Assembly: GCA_044348005.1 (NCBI GenBank)
Contig: JBIKTR010000003.1
Location: 127,662 to 191,661, forward strand
Length of the DNA: 64,000 bases
Origin: JAJTHC01 sp044348005
Lineage (GTDB): Bacteria; Cyanobacteriota; Vampirovibrionia; Vampirovibrionales; JAJTHC01
Direction of reading: 5' to 3'
In this document: positions 1 to 7,335 of the stretch, piece by piece
Layout of the letters: every line of letters begins with the position of its first letter
How positions within the stretch are numbered: position 1 is the stretch's first letter
Program-made: the position numbers and the translations under genes
The notes under the pieces: generated by a model
The model's input: only the letters and a program-made list of their open reading frames with translations
Told to the model about the DNA's origin: nothing
Database searches by the model: none

Positions 1-905
1 CGTTCAATAAAGCTAATGCGCTGGTAACGGTTCACCGTTTCAGTTGCCTTTAACAAATCCAAATTCAAGTGATACTGACTGGCTAAATACGTTAAGGATT
101 GTACATCTCTAGGTAAGAAAATGCCCCCGTAACCAATGCCTGCATGCAAAAAGTGAGGCGAAATGCGTTTGTCCATTCCCAAGCCTTTGGCCACCATTTC
201 AATATCGGCCCCACACTTTTCGGCCAATTGCCCAATGGAATTCATAAACGAAATTTTCATGGCTAAAAAGGCGTTGGTACTGTGCTTAATCAACTCTGCG
301 GTGGTAATGTCCGTCATCAAAATCGGGGCGGGTAAATCTTGATACAGTTCCATGAGCAGTTCTTTAGAATGATGGCTTTCTGCCCCAATAATGAGCCTGT
401 CTGGGTGATAGAAATCGTTGACGGCGTGGCCTTCTCTTAAAAATTGAGGCACACTTGCAATGTCAACCGTACAAGTGCTTCCTTTGGGCAAGTAACGTTG
501 TACTTCGGCCTTGAGCCAGTCGCCTGTTTGAACGGGGAGGTTATTGCGTTCTACAATTAAACGGTAGCCTTCGGTAAAGTCTTGGCAAATGTCTTCTAAA
601 ATCTGCGCAATGTGCTTGGTGTCCATGCGACCGTCCGCAAGCGGTTGAGCCGACATACATAAGAAAATAATTTCAGCGTCCTTACACGCGTTGCGAATGT
701 CAAGCGTGTAGCGCAAGTGACGGTTGGCCAGCTCAGATCTCACAATAGATTCCAAGCCTTCTTCGTAAAACGGCACAATACCCGCTTGCAAGCGTTCAAT
801 GCGTTCCTTGTCCACACCCGCCACAACGACTTGGTGACCCATGGCGGCAAAACACGCCCCTGTCACGTTGGCGACGTATCCTGTTCCAATGACGGCGAGT
901 TTCAT
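1..905 (-). CDS. UDP-glucose/GDP-mannose dehydrogenase family protein, probably catalytically impaired (C-terminus outside window)
   Basis: Reading leftward from ATG at 905, the frame stays open to the window edge (301 residues seen). The N-terminus MKLAVIGTGYVANVTGACFA is the family's NAD-binding Rossmann start, although the usual third glycine (GYVG) is alanine. The central helix ELIKHSTNAFLAMKISF keeps the family Lys and Asn. Several active-site positions differ: the NPEFLRE motif reads VPQFLRE (Glu to Gln, residue 154), the GGSCFPKD motif reads GGIFLPRD (nucleophilic Cys to Phe, residue 263), and the AVGTP and KSTVPVGT motifs are absent. In working enzymes the Cys forms the thiohemiacetal during two-step oxidation of a UDP-sugar to a UDP-uronic acid for surface polysaccharides. 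The fold call is firm; ordinary dehydrogenase activity is doubtful. Confidence 0.85.
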   Translation of the reverse strand, partial: MKLAVIGTGYVANVTGACFAAMGHQVVVAGVDKERIERLQAGIVPFYEEGLESIVRSELANRHLRYTLDIRNACKDAEIIFLCMSAQPLADGRMDTKHIAQILEDICQDFTEGYRLIVERNNLPVQTGDWLKAEVQRYLPKGSTCTVDIASVPQFLREGHAVNDFYHPDRLIIGAESHHSKELLMELYQDLPAPILMTDITTAELIKHSTNAFLAMKISFMNSIGQLAEKCGADIEMVAKGLGMDKRISPHFLHAGIGYGGIFLPRDVQSLTYLASQYHLNLDLLKATETVNRYQRISFIE

Positions 906-1097
906 GCAAAAGACTCCTTTTTCGCTTTCCGCAGACTTTAACCCAGTCCCTTGATTTATTGTAACCGTTTAATAGAAACGGGCAAGGTGTGCCTAGGGGA
1001 CAGTTCGCTTAAATCGAGGAGGCTTACGCGCTTAAATCAGTCCGTTGAAGGAGCTTACCACCCCCCCAAAAAAAAGACTGGAGTCAAAGCGCCGCAA
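906..1097. other. Intergenic region with no recognised gene
   Basis: This gap separates the start of the dehydrogenase-like gene from the end of the next minus-strand gene. Open frames here are short and lack a ribosome site. No clear terminator or promoter stands out; a C-run followed by an A-run sits near 1061-1075. Confidence 0.4.
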
Positions 1098-2024
1098 TTA
1101 CACACTAAAGCTTTGCTTCATTTGTTCCATAACCCGTTGGGTGAGCGCACTTTGATTGCGTGCGGGTTGGGGTTGCGCTATTTGTGCAAAAGCGCTTTGT
1201 GTCGGTTGGTTTACAACCATGTTGGCACTTGCTGCCATGGCTTTATAGTCTAAGAGTGTCATTTTTTGTGAAGGTTGTTGAATCTGTTGAAGCGCGAATT
1301 GCGAGGACTGCTGTGAACCCATTTGAGCAGGCATGGCCCCTTGCATGAAGAGGCTTTGCACCATTTGCGCCATTTGATTGATTTGCGCTTGAAGTTGTGC
1401 ATTGTTGGTGGAAGGAGCAGGATAATCCATATTGATTTCATTTCCCCAGTAATCGGGTGTTTCTTCAGTCGAGCCGTTGTTGGCTGTAAAGGCGCCTTGG
1501 GAAGATTGATTTAATTGGGCTTGCATTTGTTCTAATTGTTGCATGAAATACAGTGCATACTGCTGTTGGCTGGACAGTTGCTGCGCTTGTTGAGGTTGTT
1601 GGAAGGCAAAAGCCTGTTGTTGTTGTTGTTGAGGCATCCATTGTTGTTGGGGGGAAGCTGAAAAGGACTGGGGTTGCTGGGAAGCACCAGGCCCAATTAG
1701 GACATTTCCATTGTCATCTGTAATAATAAAACCTGCGGCCACAGCCATTTCTGGGGTCATTTTACTAAGCGTTTGAGCTTCACTTTTAATATCGCTTAAG
1801 CGAATACGAATACCCTTGCTTTTGCTACTGACTTCTGCCATTTTGGCCGTCAAATCCGCCTGCATGGCTTGCCCAAACACATTCGACATTCCCGCATATT
1901 CATTTGATGCTAAATTCGCGTTCGCCACAGAATTCATCACTTGAACCGTGTTTCCTGAAGGCGTATTAGGCAAGTATTGAAGGGGTTGTACACCTAAAAT
2001 GCTAGGTTGTTGAATACTCATCAT
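1098..2024 (-). CDS. Glutamine-rich protein of unknown function
   Basis: 308 residues starting MMSIQQPSILGVQPLQYLP. It has no signal peptide and no membrane segment. Residues about 120-175 and 210-260 are dominated by Gln, Met, Ala and Ser; one Gln run is encoded by a (CAA)n tract around 1615-1632. Residues 50-110 look more ordered and charged. I do not recognise a family. The N-terminus is polar and disordered, rich in Ser, Gln and Pro, like other proteins of this neighbourhood that flank fliE. Secretion through the flagellar export apparatus is a conjecture only. The Gln tract could gain or lose codons by slippage. Confidence 0.7.
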   Translation of the reverse strand: MMSIQQPSILGVQPLQYLPNTPSGNTVQVMNSVANANLASNEYAGMSNVFGQAMQADLTAKMAEVSSKSKGIRIRLSDIKSEAQTLSKMTPEMAVAAGFIITDDNGNVLIGPGASQQPQSFSASPQQQWMPQQQQQQAFAFQQPQQAQQLSSQQQYALYFMQQLEQMQAQLNQSSQGAFTANNGSTEETPDYWGNEINMDYPAPSTNNAQLQAQINQMAQMVQSLFMQGAMPAQMGSQQSSQFALQQIQQPSQKMTLLDYKAMAASANMVVNQPTQSAFAQIAQPQPARNQSALTQRVMEQMKQSFSV

Positions 2025-2219
2025 AACGGGTATAGATCCTATGTATGCTTAGGTTCAAGAAAACGTGTACGGAAGATACACAAGTCTTAAACACGATTAC
2101 TCTCTCTCTTCCTAGTTCGGCAGGGGACCCGTAAAACTTTAAGTTTTGTTACAACTTGTTACTTTTTGGTTTTAAACGCTTCATTTCAGCACAATTTTAA
2201 AGCCATGGCTTTTTTATCC

Positions 2220-2241
2220 TATAGAAAGCTCTGTAAAAGTG
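2220..2241 (+). repeat. Short interspersed repeat, diverged copy
   Basis: Begins TATAGAAAGCTCTG and matches 4098-4119 and the reverse complement of 25705-25726 with a few differences. It lies just upstream of the gene at 2279, so it may be transcribed in that leader. Confidence 0.45.
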
Positions 2242-2278
2242 TTCGTTTATCATTCGTGTGTTTATAAAGGTGTTTTTC

Positions 2279-4060
2279 ATGGCCAGCACTCCCTCTTCTC
2301 AACACTTACCTTATGCGTATTTCGCCACTCAGACGCCTCAAGCGTCTTTCAACGTCGTACCCAATACCCACACCGCGCAAGACTTGCGTCAACGCTATAC
2401 GCTTCATGATTCCTTTGAAGCGTCCAAAGTCGCTACGCCCATTGAAGTCTTGCCCCTATTGCCCAAAGAATGGGCGGAACTGGCTAAAAACCCCTTAAAA
2501 TCCGCGCAACTCTTGCAAGTCTTCAGCACGTCCCCTTCGCTCGATGCGCAGGGGCAAGTCCTAGAAACTCCGCCGTTACGCTTGGCGATGTTTCATCGAT
2601 TAACGCAACAACTGCCCCCAGAAGAACAGGCTCAACTCAACGCCCTTTTAATACACGCCAAAGGGCCGTTGCTTCAAACCGCGGGAGACAATGCCCATAG
2701 CACCCTGTATTACTTGTATGCCATGGCCTTTGCCCCCAAAGCCCCTGGGTGGCATGCCCCCACCTTGCTCAAAGATGCCGTAAACATCTTGTCGCATCCG
2801 CAAGACATTGAACAAGAAAACACCCCCTTAATCGCTCCTTTTAAAGAAGCGTTATTGGCGAGTGTGAACCACCCCAATGGGGACAAACACCACGCCCAAG
2901 TCCTCCCCACCCCACGCAAGGCCGAAGACTTGAACATCATTCGTACCTTTAATTGCAGTGAAGCCGCTGAAATGTCTCGCATGGCAAGCTTACACCCCAA
3001 GGAATTGATACGTCACTTGGTGGAATTAACCAGCCCTGTGGAAAGTTTTTATGAAAAAGCCACGGCCGAAGAATTGTCTCCTGATGAGCCGAGCCACGTG
3101 TACATGGAACTGGCCAAGCGCAATATGGCCTACCAAAACACGCCAGATGGCCAACTACTGGTGGAAGTGCCTGCCTCTCGTGCAGCGGTGTTACGGGCTC
3201 AAAATACGCAGGCCAAATGCCTAGGGGGGCAAGCCTTGGGGCCTAAGGAAGCCTCTCCTTTACAAGTGTTGTATCAAGAAACGTTGCTCTATAACGGCGG
3301 ACGCAAAGCCTATGATGTCGCCACCGACAAGCGCGACATGCTCGACATTGCCCAAACAGGGGTGTGGGCGTCTCAAGCGTTAAGTGATGCGGAAAAAGAA
3401 GGCTTGTGCAAGGCTTTACAGATTCCTCAGGCGGATCAAGCACGCCGTGCCTTTGAAGCCGCCTTTGCCCCCTACAAGGCCAAACTGCCTCCTGAAGAAG
3501 TGGCGGGCATTTTAGAATCCGTGTGGGGCGAAAATAATGGCTTAACGGGCGATGAAAAGCTCTTTAACGAACGTTTGATTAACGACGGCAAGGCCTATAA
3601 ACTGCTGCAATACCAAGCCTTAAACGCCCCGCCTGACCCGAACGATCCCAATTATGGGGATTTGTATTTGTACGGGTATTTTCGTCAATTTAAGGACACC
3701 GAAAACGATTTAGTCACCGCACTTGCCCAAGGGGAAGAACCGATTTTAAATGAGTCGATTTCACTTAAAAACGGTTACACCGTGGCGGGCCATGAAGTGA
3801 AATTACAAGGCACAGGCATTGATCCTAAGACGGGAGAGCGTTATTTTGACTTGGTGAATACGGATGATCAAGCCAAGGGACTGGAGCGGGTTTCCGCGCG
3901 GGAGTTTATTCCTAAAGTAGGGCATGTAAGTTTGCCAAAAAACATCAGTGACCCGATTCAACAGCAAATCGACGCCTTGCCTGGGGTTTTAGTGCCAGAA
4001 GAAAGCGATGCCTTACATTACACGTTGCAAGAAACGGTGGCCGTTCAAAAGCCAGTTTAA
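2279..4060 (+). CDS. Unknown 593-residue protein, possible cysteine-peptidase-like C-terminal half
   Basis: ATG at 2279 is chosen over an in-frame GTG at 2258 because AAAGG lies 8 bases upstream. There is no signal peptide or membrane segment. The first 35 residues are polar and disordered (MASTPSSQHLPYAYF). Residues 220-260 contain FNCSEAAEMSRMA, and residues 500-530 contain a GHEVKLQGTGID stretch followed by YFDLVNTDD. A Cys followed far downstream by Gly-His and then an Asp/Asn strand is the order used by papain-like and C39-like peptidases. I see no full family signature, so this is a hypothesis. A hairpin terminator and short repeat follow the stop. The neighbouring fliE gene converges on it. 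Confidence 0.75.
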   Translation: MASTPSSQHLPYAYFATQTPQASFNVVPNTHTAQDLRQRYTLHDSFEASKVATPIEVLPLLPKEWAELAKNPLKSAQLLQVFSTSPSLDAQGQVLETPPLRLAMFHRLTQQLPPEEQAQLNALLIHAKGPLLQTAGDNAHSTLYYLYAMAFAPKAPGWHAPTLLKDAVNILSHPQDIEQENTPLIAPFKEALLASVNHPNGDKHHAQVLPTPRKAEDLNIIRTFNCSEAAEMSRMASLHPKELIRHLVELTSPVESFYEKATAEELSPDEPSHVYMELAKRNMAYQNTPDGQLLVEVPASRAAVLRAQNTQAKCLGGQALGPKEASPLQVLYQETLLYNGGRKAYDVATDKRDMLDIAQTGVWASQALSDAEKEGLCKALQIPQADQARRAFEAAFAPYKAKLPPEEVAGILESVWGENNGLTGDEKLFNERLINDGKAYKLLQYQALNAPPDPNDPNYGDLYLYGYFRQFKDTENDLVTALAQGEEPILNESISLKNGYTVAGHEVKLQGTGIDPKTGERYFDLVNTDDQAKGLERVSAREFIPKVGHVSLPKNISDPIQQQIDALPGVLVPEESDALHYTLQETVAVQKPV

Positions 4061-4097
4061 AAAACCAGTTCAAGAATAAGTTCGTTCTACGAAACAT

Positions 4098-4119
4098 TAT
4101 AGAAGGCTCTGCGAAAGTC
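4098..4119 (+). repeat. Short interspersed repeat (TATAGAAGGCTCTG...)
   Basis: A 22-base block that differs at one position from the reverse complement of 25705-25726. Both copies lie directly after the stop codon of a plus-strand gene at a convergent gene junction, and both border a longer hairpin. Confidence 0.55.
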
Positions 4120-4209
4120 TAATTTGCTTTGTTCCTCCTCCCTTAGGTCGCACGCCTCGCCTATGGCGGGCTATGCTAGGATGAGGGATAAGGCAAAATA
4201 GACTTTTTT
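4115..4209 (+). terminator. Long imperfect palindrome with T-tract between convergent genes
   Basis: The left arm at 4115-4141 (AAGTCTAATTTGC...) pairs with the right arm at 4179-4205 with a few mismatches. An inner stem contains GCACGCC and GGCGGGC. The right arm runs into TTTTTT on the plus strand, so it can terminate transcription of the 2279 gene; the structure also separates it from fliE. Confidence 0.6.
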
Positions 4210-4216
4210 GAGTTTT

Positions 4217-4618
4217 CTAAATCTGGATTTGGCTGAGTTTTTCATAGCCTTGAATCACTTTGGTCATCACTTGAGAGGTGAGGGTAATGGCCAGTTCAGA
4301 CTGCGTGTTGGCCATCATCACATCGTGAATATCCACTTTTCCCCCCGCCATGGCTTCACGCATCAGATCATTCGGCTTACTGGTCGTGGCATTGATGCCT
4401 GAAACCGTGTTGAGCATTACATCCTTAAACGAAGTGACGCCAGACGTACTATTTAAAGGCGTAAGGGTAGGGGCATATAAGTGTGGGGGCATGGTCACGC
4501 CTTGAAAGGCTTGGCCGTTCATCAAGCCCTGCGTTTGGGCAAGATGCCCCCCCATGCCCAGTAGGCCTTGATTCGTGTTTAGGGGAATGGAACTAATGGC
4601 GCCTATATTTAAAGTCAT
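4217..4618 (-). CDS. fliE: Flagellar hook-basal body protein FliE
   Basis: 133 residues. The C-terminal 70 residues carry the FliE pattern: SFKDVMLNTVSGINAT, then KVDIHDVMMANTQSELAITL and a final VMTKVIQGYEKLSQIQI helix. FliE forms the junction between the MS ring and the proximal rod and is itself exported by the flagellar type III apparatus. The N-terminal 60 residues form a longer, Gly/Pro/Thr-rich disordered extension than usual. AGGAGA precedes the ATG. It is followed upstream on the same strand by a lytic transglycosylase, which fits a role in letting the rod through peptidoglycan. The other flagellar genes are not in this window. Confidence 0.88.
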   Translation of the reverse strand: MTLNIGAISSIPLNTNQGLLGMGGHLAQTQGLMNGQAFQGVTMPPHLYAPTLTPLNSTSGVTSFKDVMLNTVSGINATTSKPNDLMREAMAGGKVDIHDVMMANTQSELAITLTSQVMTKVIQGYEKLSQIQI

Positions 4619-4652
4619 GGTAAAAATCTCCTATAAGGTTGAATAAAGGGGG

Positions 4653-5426
4653 TTAGGGGGTGTATTTTTGAGCCAAGTAATTTTTTAAAATGTTGCGAAC
4701 ATAACGTTGGGTTTCGGCATAGGGCGGAATGTTTCCATATTTGGCCACGGCATTGGGCCCTGCGTTGTACGCCGCCAAAGCCAGCGAAACATTGCCCCCA
4801 AAGCGTTGTAACTGCTGAGCCAAGTACTTCACCCCGCCTTCGATGTTTTGAATGGGGTCATACGGATTTTCCACCCCCAGACCCGCCGCCGTTTTAGGCA
4901 TGAGTTGCATCAAACCAATAGCTCCTGAACGGGACACCACACTCGGCTGATACCCCGATTCTTGACGAATAACGGCATCCACCAAGAGCGGATCCACGCC
5001 GTATTTTTGAGCCATGCGAACGATGTCATCACTAAAGGCATCCCGACGTGCTTGCACCGTGGGAGGTAAGGCCGTTGGCACAGACTTCGTGGATTGACTG
5101 GCAAAGGGAAAAGGCTGGAGTTTGTCCCGAGGTTTAAGGGCTTGTTTTGACTCAGTTGGATTCAATGGGTTCAAGGGGGTGGGGGCCTTGGGAAGCACGG
5201 GAAGGCTTGCGGGGCCCTGTTTTTGAGCAGCGGCTTTTTGAAGTTCTTCTTCTAAGAGCAGTTTAAAAGTACTTCGGTTGATGGGCAGATTTCGGGCGTT
5301 GGCGCGTTGGATGAGCGTGGCTTTAAGCACTTGTAATTGCTTGATGCGCGCTTGAGCCGCGGCTGCACCGCTGGTGGTGCTTAGGCCCGCAATGGTGCTT
5401 TGATTTTGAAGGGGAATGCTGTTCAT
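4653..5426 (-). CDS. Lytic murein transglycosylase with C-terminal SLT domain
   Basis: 257 residues. Residues 130-250 form a complete Slt-type lysozyme-like domain: VIRQESGYQPSVVS with the catalytic Glu, GAIGLMQLMPKTA, and LALAAYNAGPNAVAKYG followed by ETQRYVRNIL. It cleaves the glycan strand of peptidoglycan to a 1,6-anhydro end. There is no signal peptide. The first 125 residues are low-complexity, rich in Ala, Gln and Pro with a basic helical stretch. Its position 34 bases upstream of fliE on the same strand suggests a rod-assembly hydrolase delivered by the flagellar exporter, analogous in role to FlgJ; that link is inferred. Confidence 0.88.
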   Translation of the reverse strand: MNSIPLQNQSTIAGLSTTSGAAAAQARIKQLQVLKATLIQRANARNLPINRSTFKLLLEEELQKAAAQKQGPASLPVLPKAPTPLNPLNPTESKQALKPRDKLQPFPFASQSTKSVPTALPPTVQARRDAFSDDIVRMAQKYGVDPLLVDAVIRQESGYQPSVVSRSGAIGLMQLMPKTAAGLGVENPYDPIQNIEGGVKYLAQQLQRFGGNVSLALAAYNAGPNAVAKYGNIPPYAETQRYVRNILKNYLAQKYTP

Positions 5427-5580
5427 CGTGAGGGTCTCTCTACCTTAGAAGAATATCCGTATACTTCTACTGAGGTTTCGCACGATGTTCACATAGACTG
5501 TAACGCGCTCCTTTGCTTGAAGGAGGCCAAAGAAATGTGTTGCACGCCCGATTCGTGGCAAACGCCTAATTCCCGATACG

Positions 5581-5612
5581 AAAAAGCCCTCACCAGTTCA
5601 ACAGGCAAGGGC
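5581..5612 (-). terminator. Intrinsic terminator downstream of the zinc peptidase gene
   Basis: On the minus strand GCCCT pairs with AGGGC around a loop of about 17 bases, followed directly by TTTTT. It lies some 45 bases past the stop of the peptidase gene at 5656. Confidence 0.6.
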
Positions 5613-5655
5613 GAAAAAGCAATTCATCTATTTAAGGCGCCTATGATTACGAGGC

Positions 5656-6384
5656 CTATTCTTCCGATTGAGACGACATGAGGACCAGTCGGTAAATATA
5701 GCCTGCCAGCTCCAACAAGGCATACAGTGCGGTGGCCACATAAGTAAAGGCCGCTGAGGTCAACACTTTTTTCGCCTGTGTGACTTCTTCTTCAAATAAG
5801 TAGTTGTCTCGCTTCAAGACGCTTAAGGCCCGAGAAGACGCGTCGAGTTCAACGGGCAGGGTCACCAAGTGAAACAACACGGCCAAACTAAACAACACCA
5901 CGCCCACCACCCCGATTTGAAAGGCAAACTGGCTAAAGCCCTTCATCATAAACCCCAACACCATAGACGCCATTAACAACAGAGGCCCCAGTTGACTGCC
6001 AATGTTGACGGCGGGAAAGAGCTTGGCCCGCCACACCACGGGGCTATAAGACTTGGCGTGCTGAATGGCATGGCCCACTTCATGCGCGGCAATGGCCACC
6101 GCCGCCACAGAAGTCCCTTCAAACACTTCGGGGGAAAGACGCACAATTTTTTCGTCAGGGGAATAATGATCCCCTAAAAAGTGGGGGGTGGGTTCAACAA
6201 GCACATCGGTGATTTGATGACGTTTAAGCATGTCTTCCGCCACATAACGACCGCTTAAGCCACGGCGCGTTTCAATTTTAGACACCCTGTTAAAGGTATT
6301 TTTTACCCACAGTTGGGGCAAAAACACCAAGGGTAAGCCGATTAAGCTAATCATCGTCAAAACAGGGTCAAACATCATGAACAT
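5656..6384 (-). CDS. Membrane zinc metallopeptidase of the YugP type (Zn_peptidase_2)
   Basis: 242 residues. An N-terminal membrane segment (residues 7-27) is followed by the zinc motif AAHEVGHAIQHA near residue 100, with the two His and catalytic Glu of HExxH. Two or three hydrophobic helices follow (residues 120-185), then ELDASSRAL, which supplies the family's third ligand region, and a last helix near 210-235. These are membrane-embedded, cytoplasm- or periplasm-facing neutral peptidases of poorly known substrate, typically 220-240 residues, so this copy is full length. It has its own terminator and no obvious operon partner. Confidence 0.85.
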   Translation of the reverse strand: MFMMFDPVLTMISLIGLPLVFLPQLWVKNTFNRVSKIETRRGLSGRYVAEDMLKRHQITDVLVEPTPHFLGDHYSPDEKIVRLSPEVFEGTSVAAVAIAAHEVGHAIQHAKSYSPVVWRAKLFPAVNIGSQLGPLLLMASMVLGFMMKGFSQFAFQIGVVGVVLFSLAVLFHLVTLPVELDASSRALSVLKRDNYLFEEEVTQAKKVLTSAAFTYVATALYALLELAGYIYRLVLMSSQSEE

Positions 6385-6458
6385 AGGCAGGCGTCCTTTT
6401 GATTTATCAAGAATACCTTACTATTATGGCATAAAGTGAGCCTGCGTTAAGAAAATGT

Positions 6459-6806
6459 TTAGCTTGTAGGAGGGATTTTATCCAAGCGGTCAGGTAGAAA
6501 CGGAAAAGTCACTTTTTCAAGGCGTTGTAATAATCCCAGTATGGCGGCAAAGCGATTGTTTACTGAATCAGTTCCACGTAAAATTTCTGAGAAAAACACT
6601 AGATCGGTGGAGTCGTGTTCTTCAGGATCTCCTTTTTTTATCAATTCAACAACAAGAGAAGGAAAAGTCTCTAAAGATACATCAGCCTTAGTCTTAAAGG
6701 GTCTTACAGTAAACCATCTATTATCATTATTTTGCAATAATGCATTAGCAATAGTGTCTGTAGCTGGTATATGTCTATCACTATCTAAAAGAAATAACCG
6801 CTCCAT
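6459..6806 (-). CDS. Small protein of unknown function
   Basis: 115 residues from ATG at 6806 (a TTG lies two codons upstream). It has no signal peptide or membrane helix and looks soluble and acidic: LLQNNDNRWFTVRPFKTKADVSLETFP is followed by charged helices. I do not recognise it. No good ribosome site precedes the start. The reading frame remains open upstream through a run of 12 Gs (12 Cs on the coding strand) but offers no start codon. The coding stretch is clearly more AT-rich than its neighbours, suggesting rapid evolution or transfer. Confidence 0.6.
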   Translation of the reverse strand: MERLFLLDSDRHIPATDTIANALLQNNDNRWFTVRPFKTKADVSLETFPSLVVELIKKGDPEEHDSTDLVFFSEILRGTDSVNNRFAAILGLLQRLEKVTFPFLPDRLDKIPPTS

Positions 6807-7200
6807 GTCCAAAAAATTACTTTTAACGCCTTCGCGTTGGGTGACGGTGGGGGCTAGAGCGCGTGCGGGGGGGGGGGGCAGTGGGGGTAATTCGTAACAT
6901 AGGGGGTTCCTTTTAAACCAGTTGGGGGGTATATAAAAAACAAAAACCGTAACAGGCCATGGCCTTCATGCTAGCACAAAACACCGTCAATGCCACCTTG
7001 TGCGTCTTGGCCTGCCCGTTGTAACACTTTGTAACATGGTGCAGGGCAAAACGTCTGTCCCCCTGCGCTCCATACGCGTCACGCACGCGCCAAAACAGAA
7101 GAAAAAACTTGAAAAGTTCTTCCTTCTGTGCTACTTTTTTCGTAGACGTTTGCTGGGCATTTTTTTCCAGCCCAAACAACTTGAACGAGGTCCCCCCCAC

Positions 7201-7287
7201 ATGACGCGTCCCCCCCTACCGAGCCTAGCACAAAAGGCTCGGTGTATTGTTTTTATAGTTATAAGCCCTCTGTTGGCTTGTGGCTAA
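7201..7287 (+). CDS. Possible branched-chain-rich leader peptide upstream of ilvB
   Basis: An ATG at 7201, weakly preceded by CGAGG, opens 28 codons ending just before ilvB. Its C-terminal part reads IVFIVISPLLACG, with seven Ile/Val/Leu in ten residues, which resembles the control region of enterobacterial ilv leader peptides. The terminator hairpin, however, lies inside the 5' half of this frame rather than after the control codons, so classical attenuation does not fit directly. It could be chance. Confidence 0.25.
   Translation: MTRPPLPSLAQKARCIVFIVISPLLACG
7219..7255 (+). terminator. Terminator-like hairpin in the ilv leader
   Basis: A perfect 7-bp stem CCGAGCC/GGCTCGG encloses a 10-base loop, followed by TGTATTGTTTTT. 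It sits 81-117 bases before ilvB, so it could act as an attenuator or end an upstream transcript. Confidence 0.55.
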
Positions 7288-7335
7288 ACCCCCGTTGCTC
7301 ACGTATGGATTCTGCCCCTAGAAAGACCCTTGCTT

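Larger units (their letters stand above)
6813..7335. other. Leader and divergent region before ilvB
   Basis: The gap holds a 12-base G run (6867-6878), several shorter G or C runs, an intrinsic-terminator-like hairpin (7219-7242) and a possible 28-codon leader peptide. Longer open frames on both strands lack ribosome sites and plausible composition, and I reject them as genes. Confidence 0.5.

Noticed and set aside
5400..5681. 93-codon plus-strand frame between the transglycosylase and zinc peptidase genes
   Set aside because: It overlaps the ends of both neighbouring genes in antisense, contains the peptidase terminator, and has no recognisable sequence.
6913..7287. Two overlapping frames of about 95 codons on opposite strands before ilvB
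   Set aside because: Neither has a ribosome site or protein-like composition; they span homopolymer runs and the leader hairpin.
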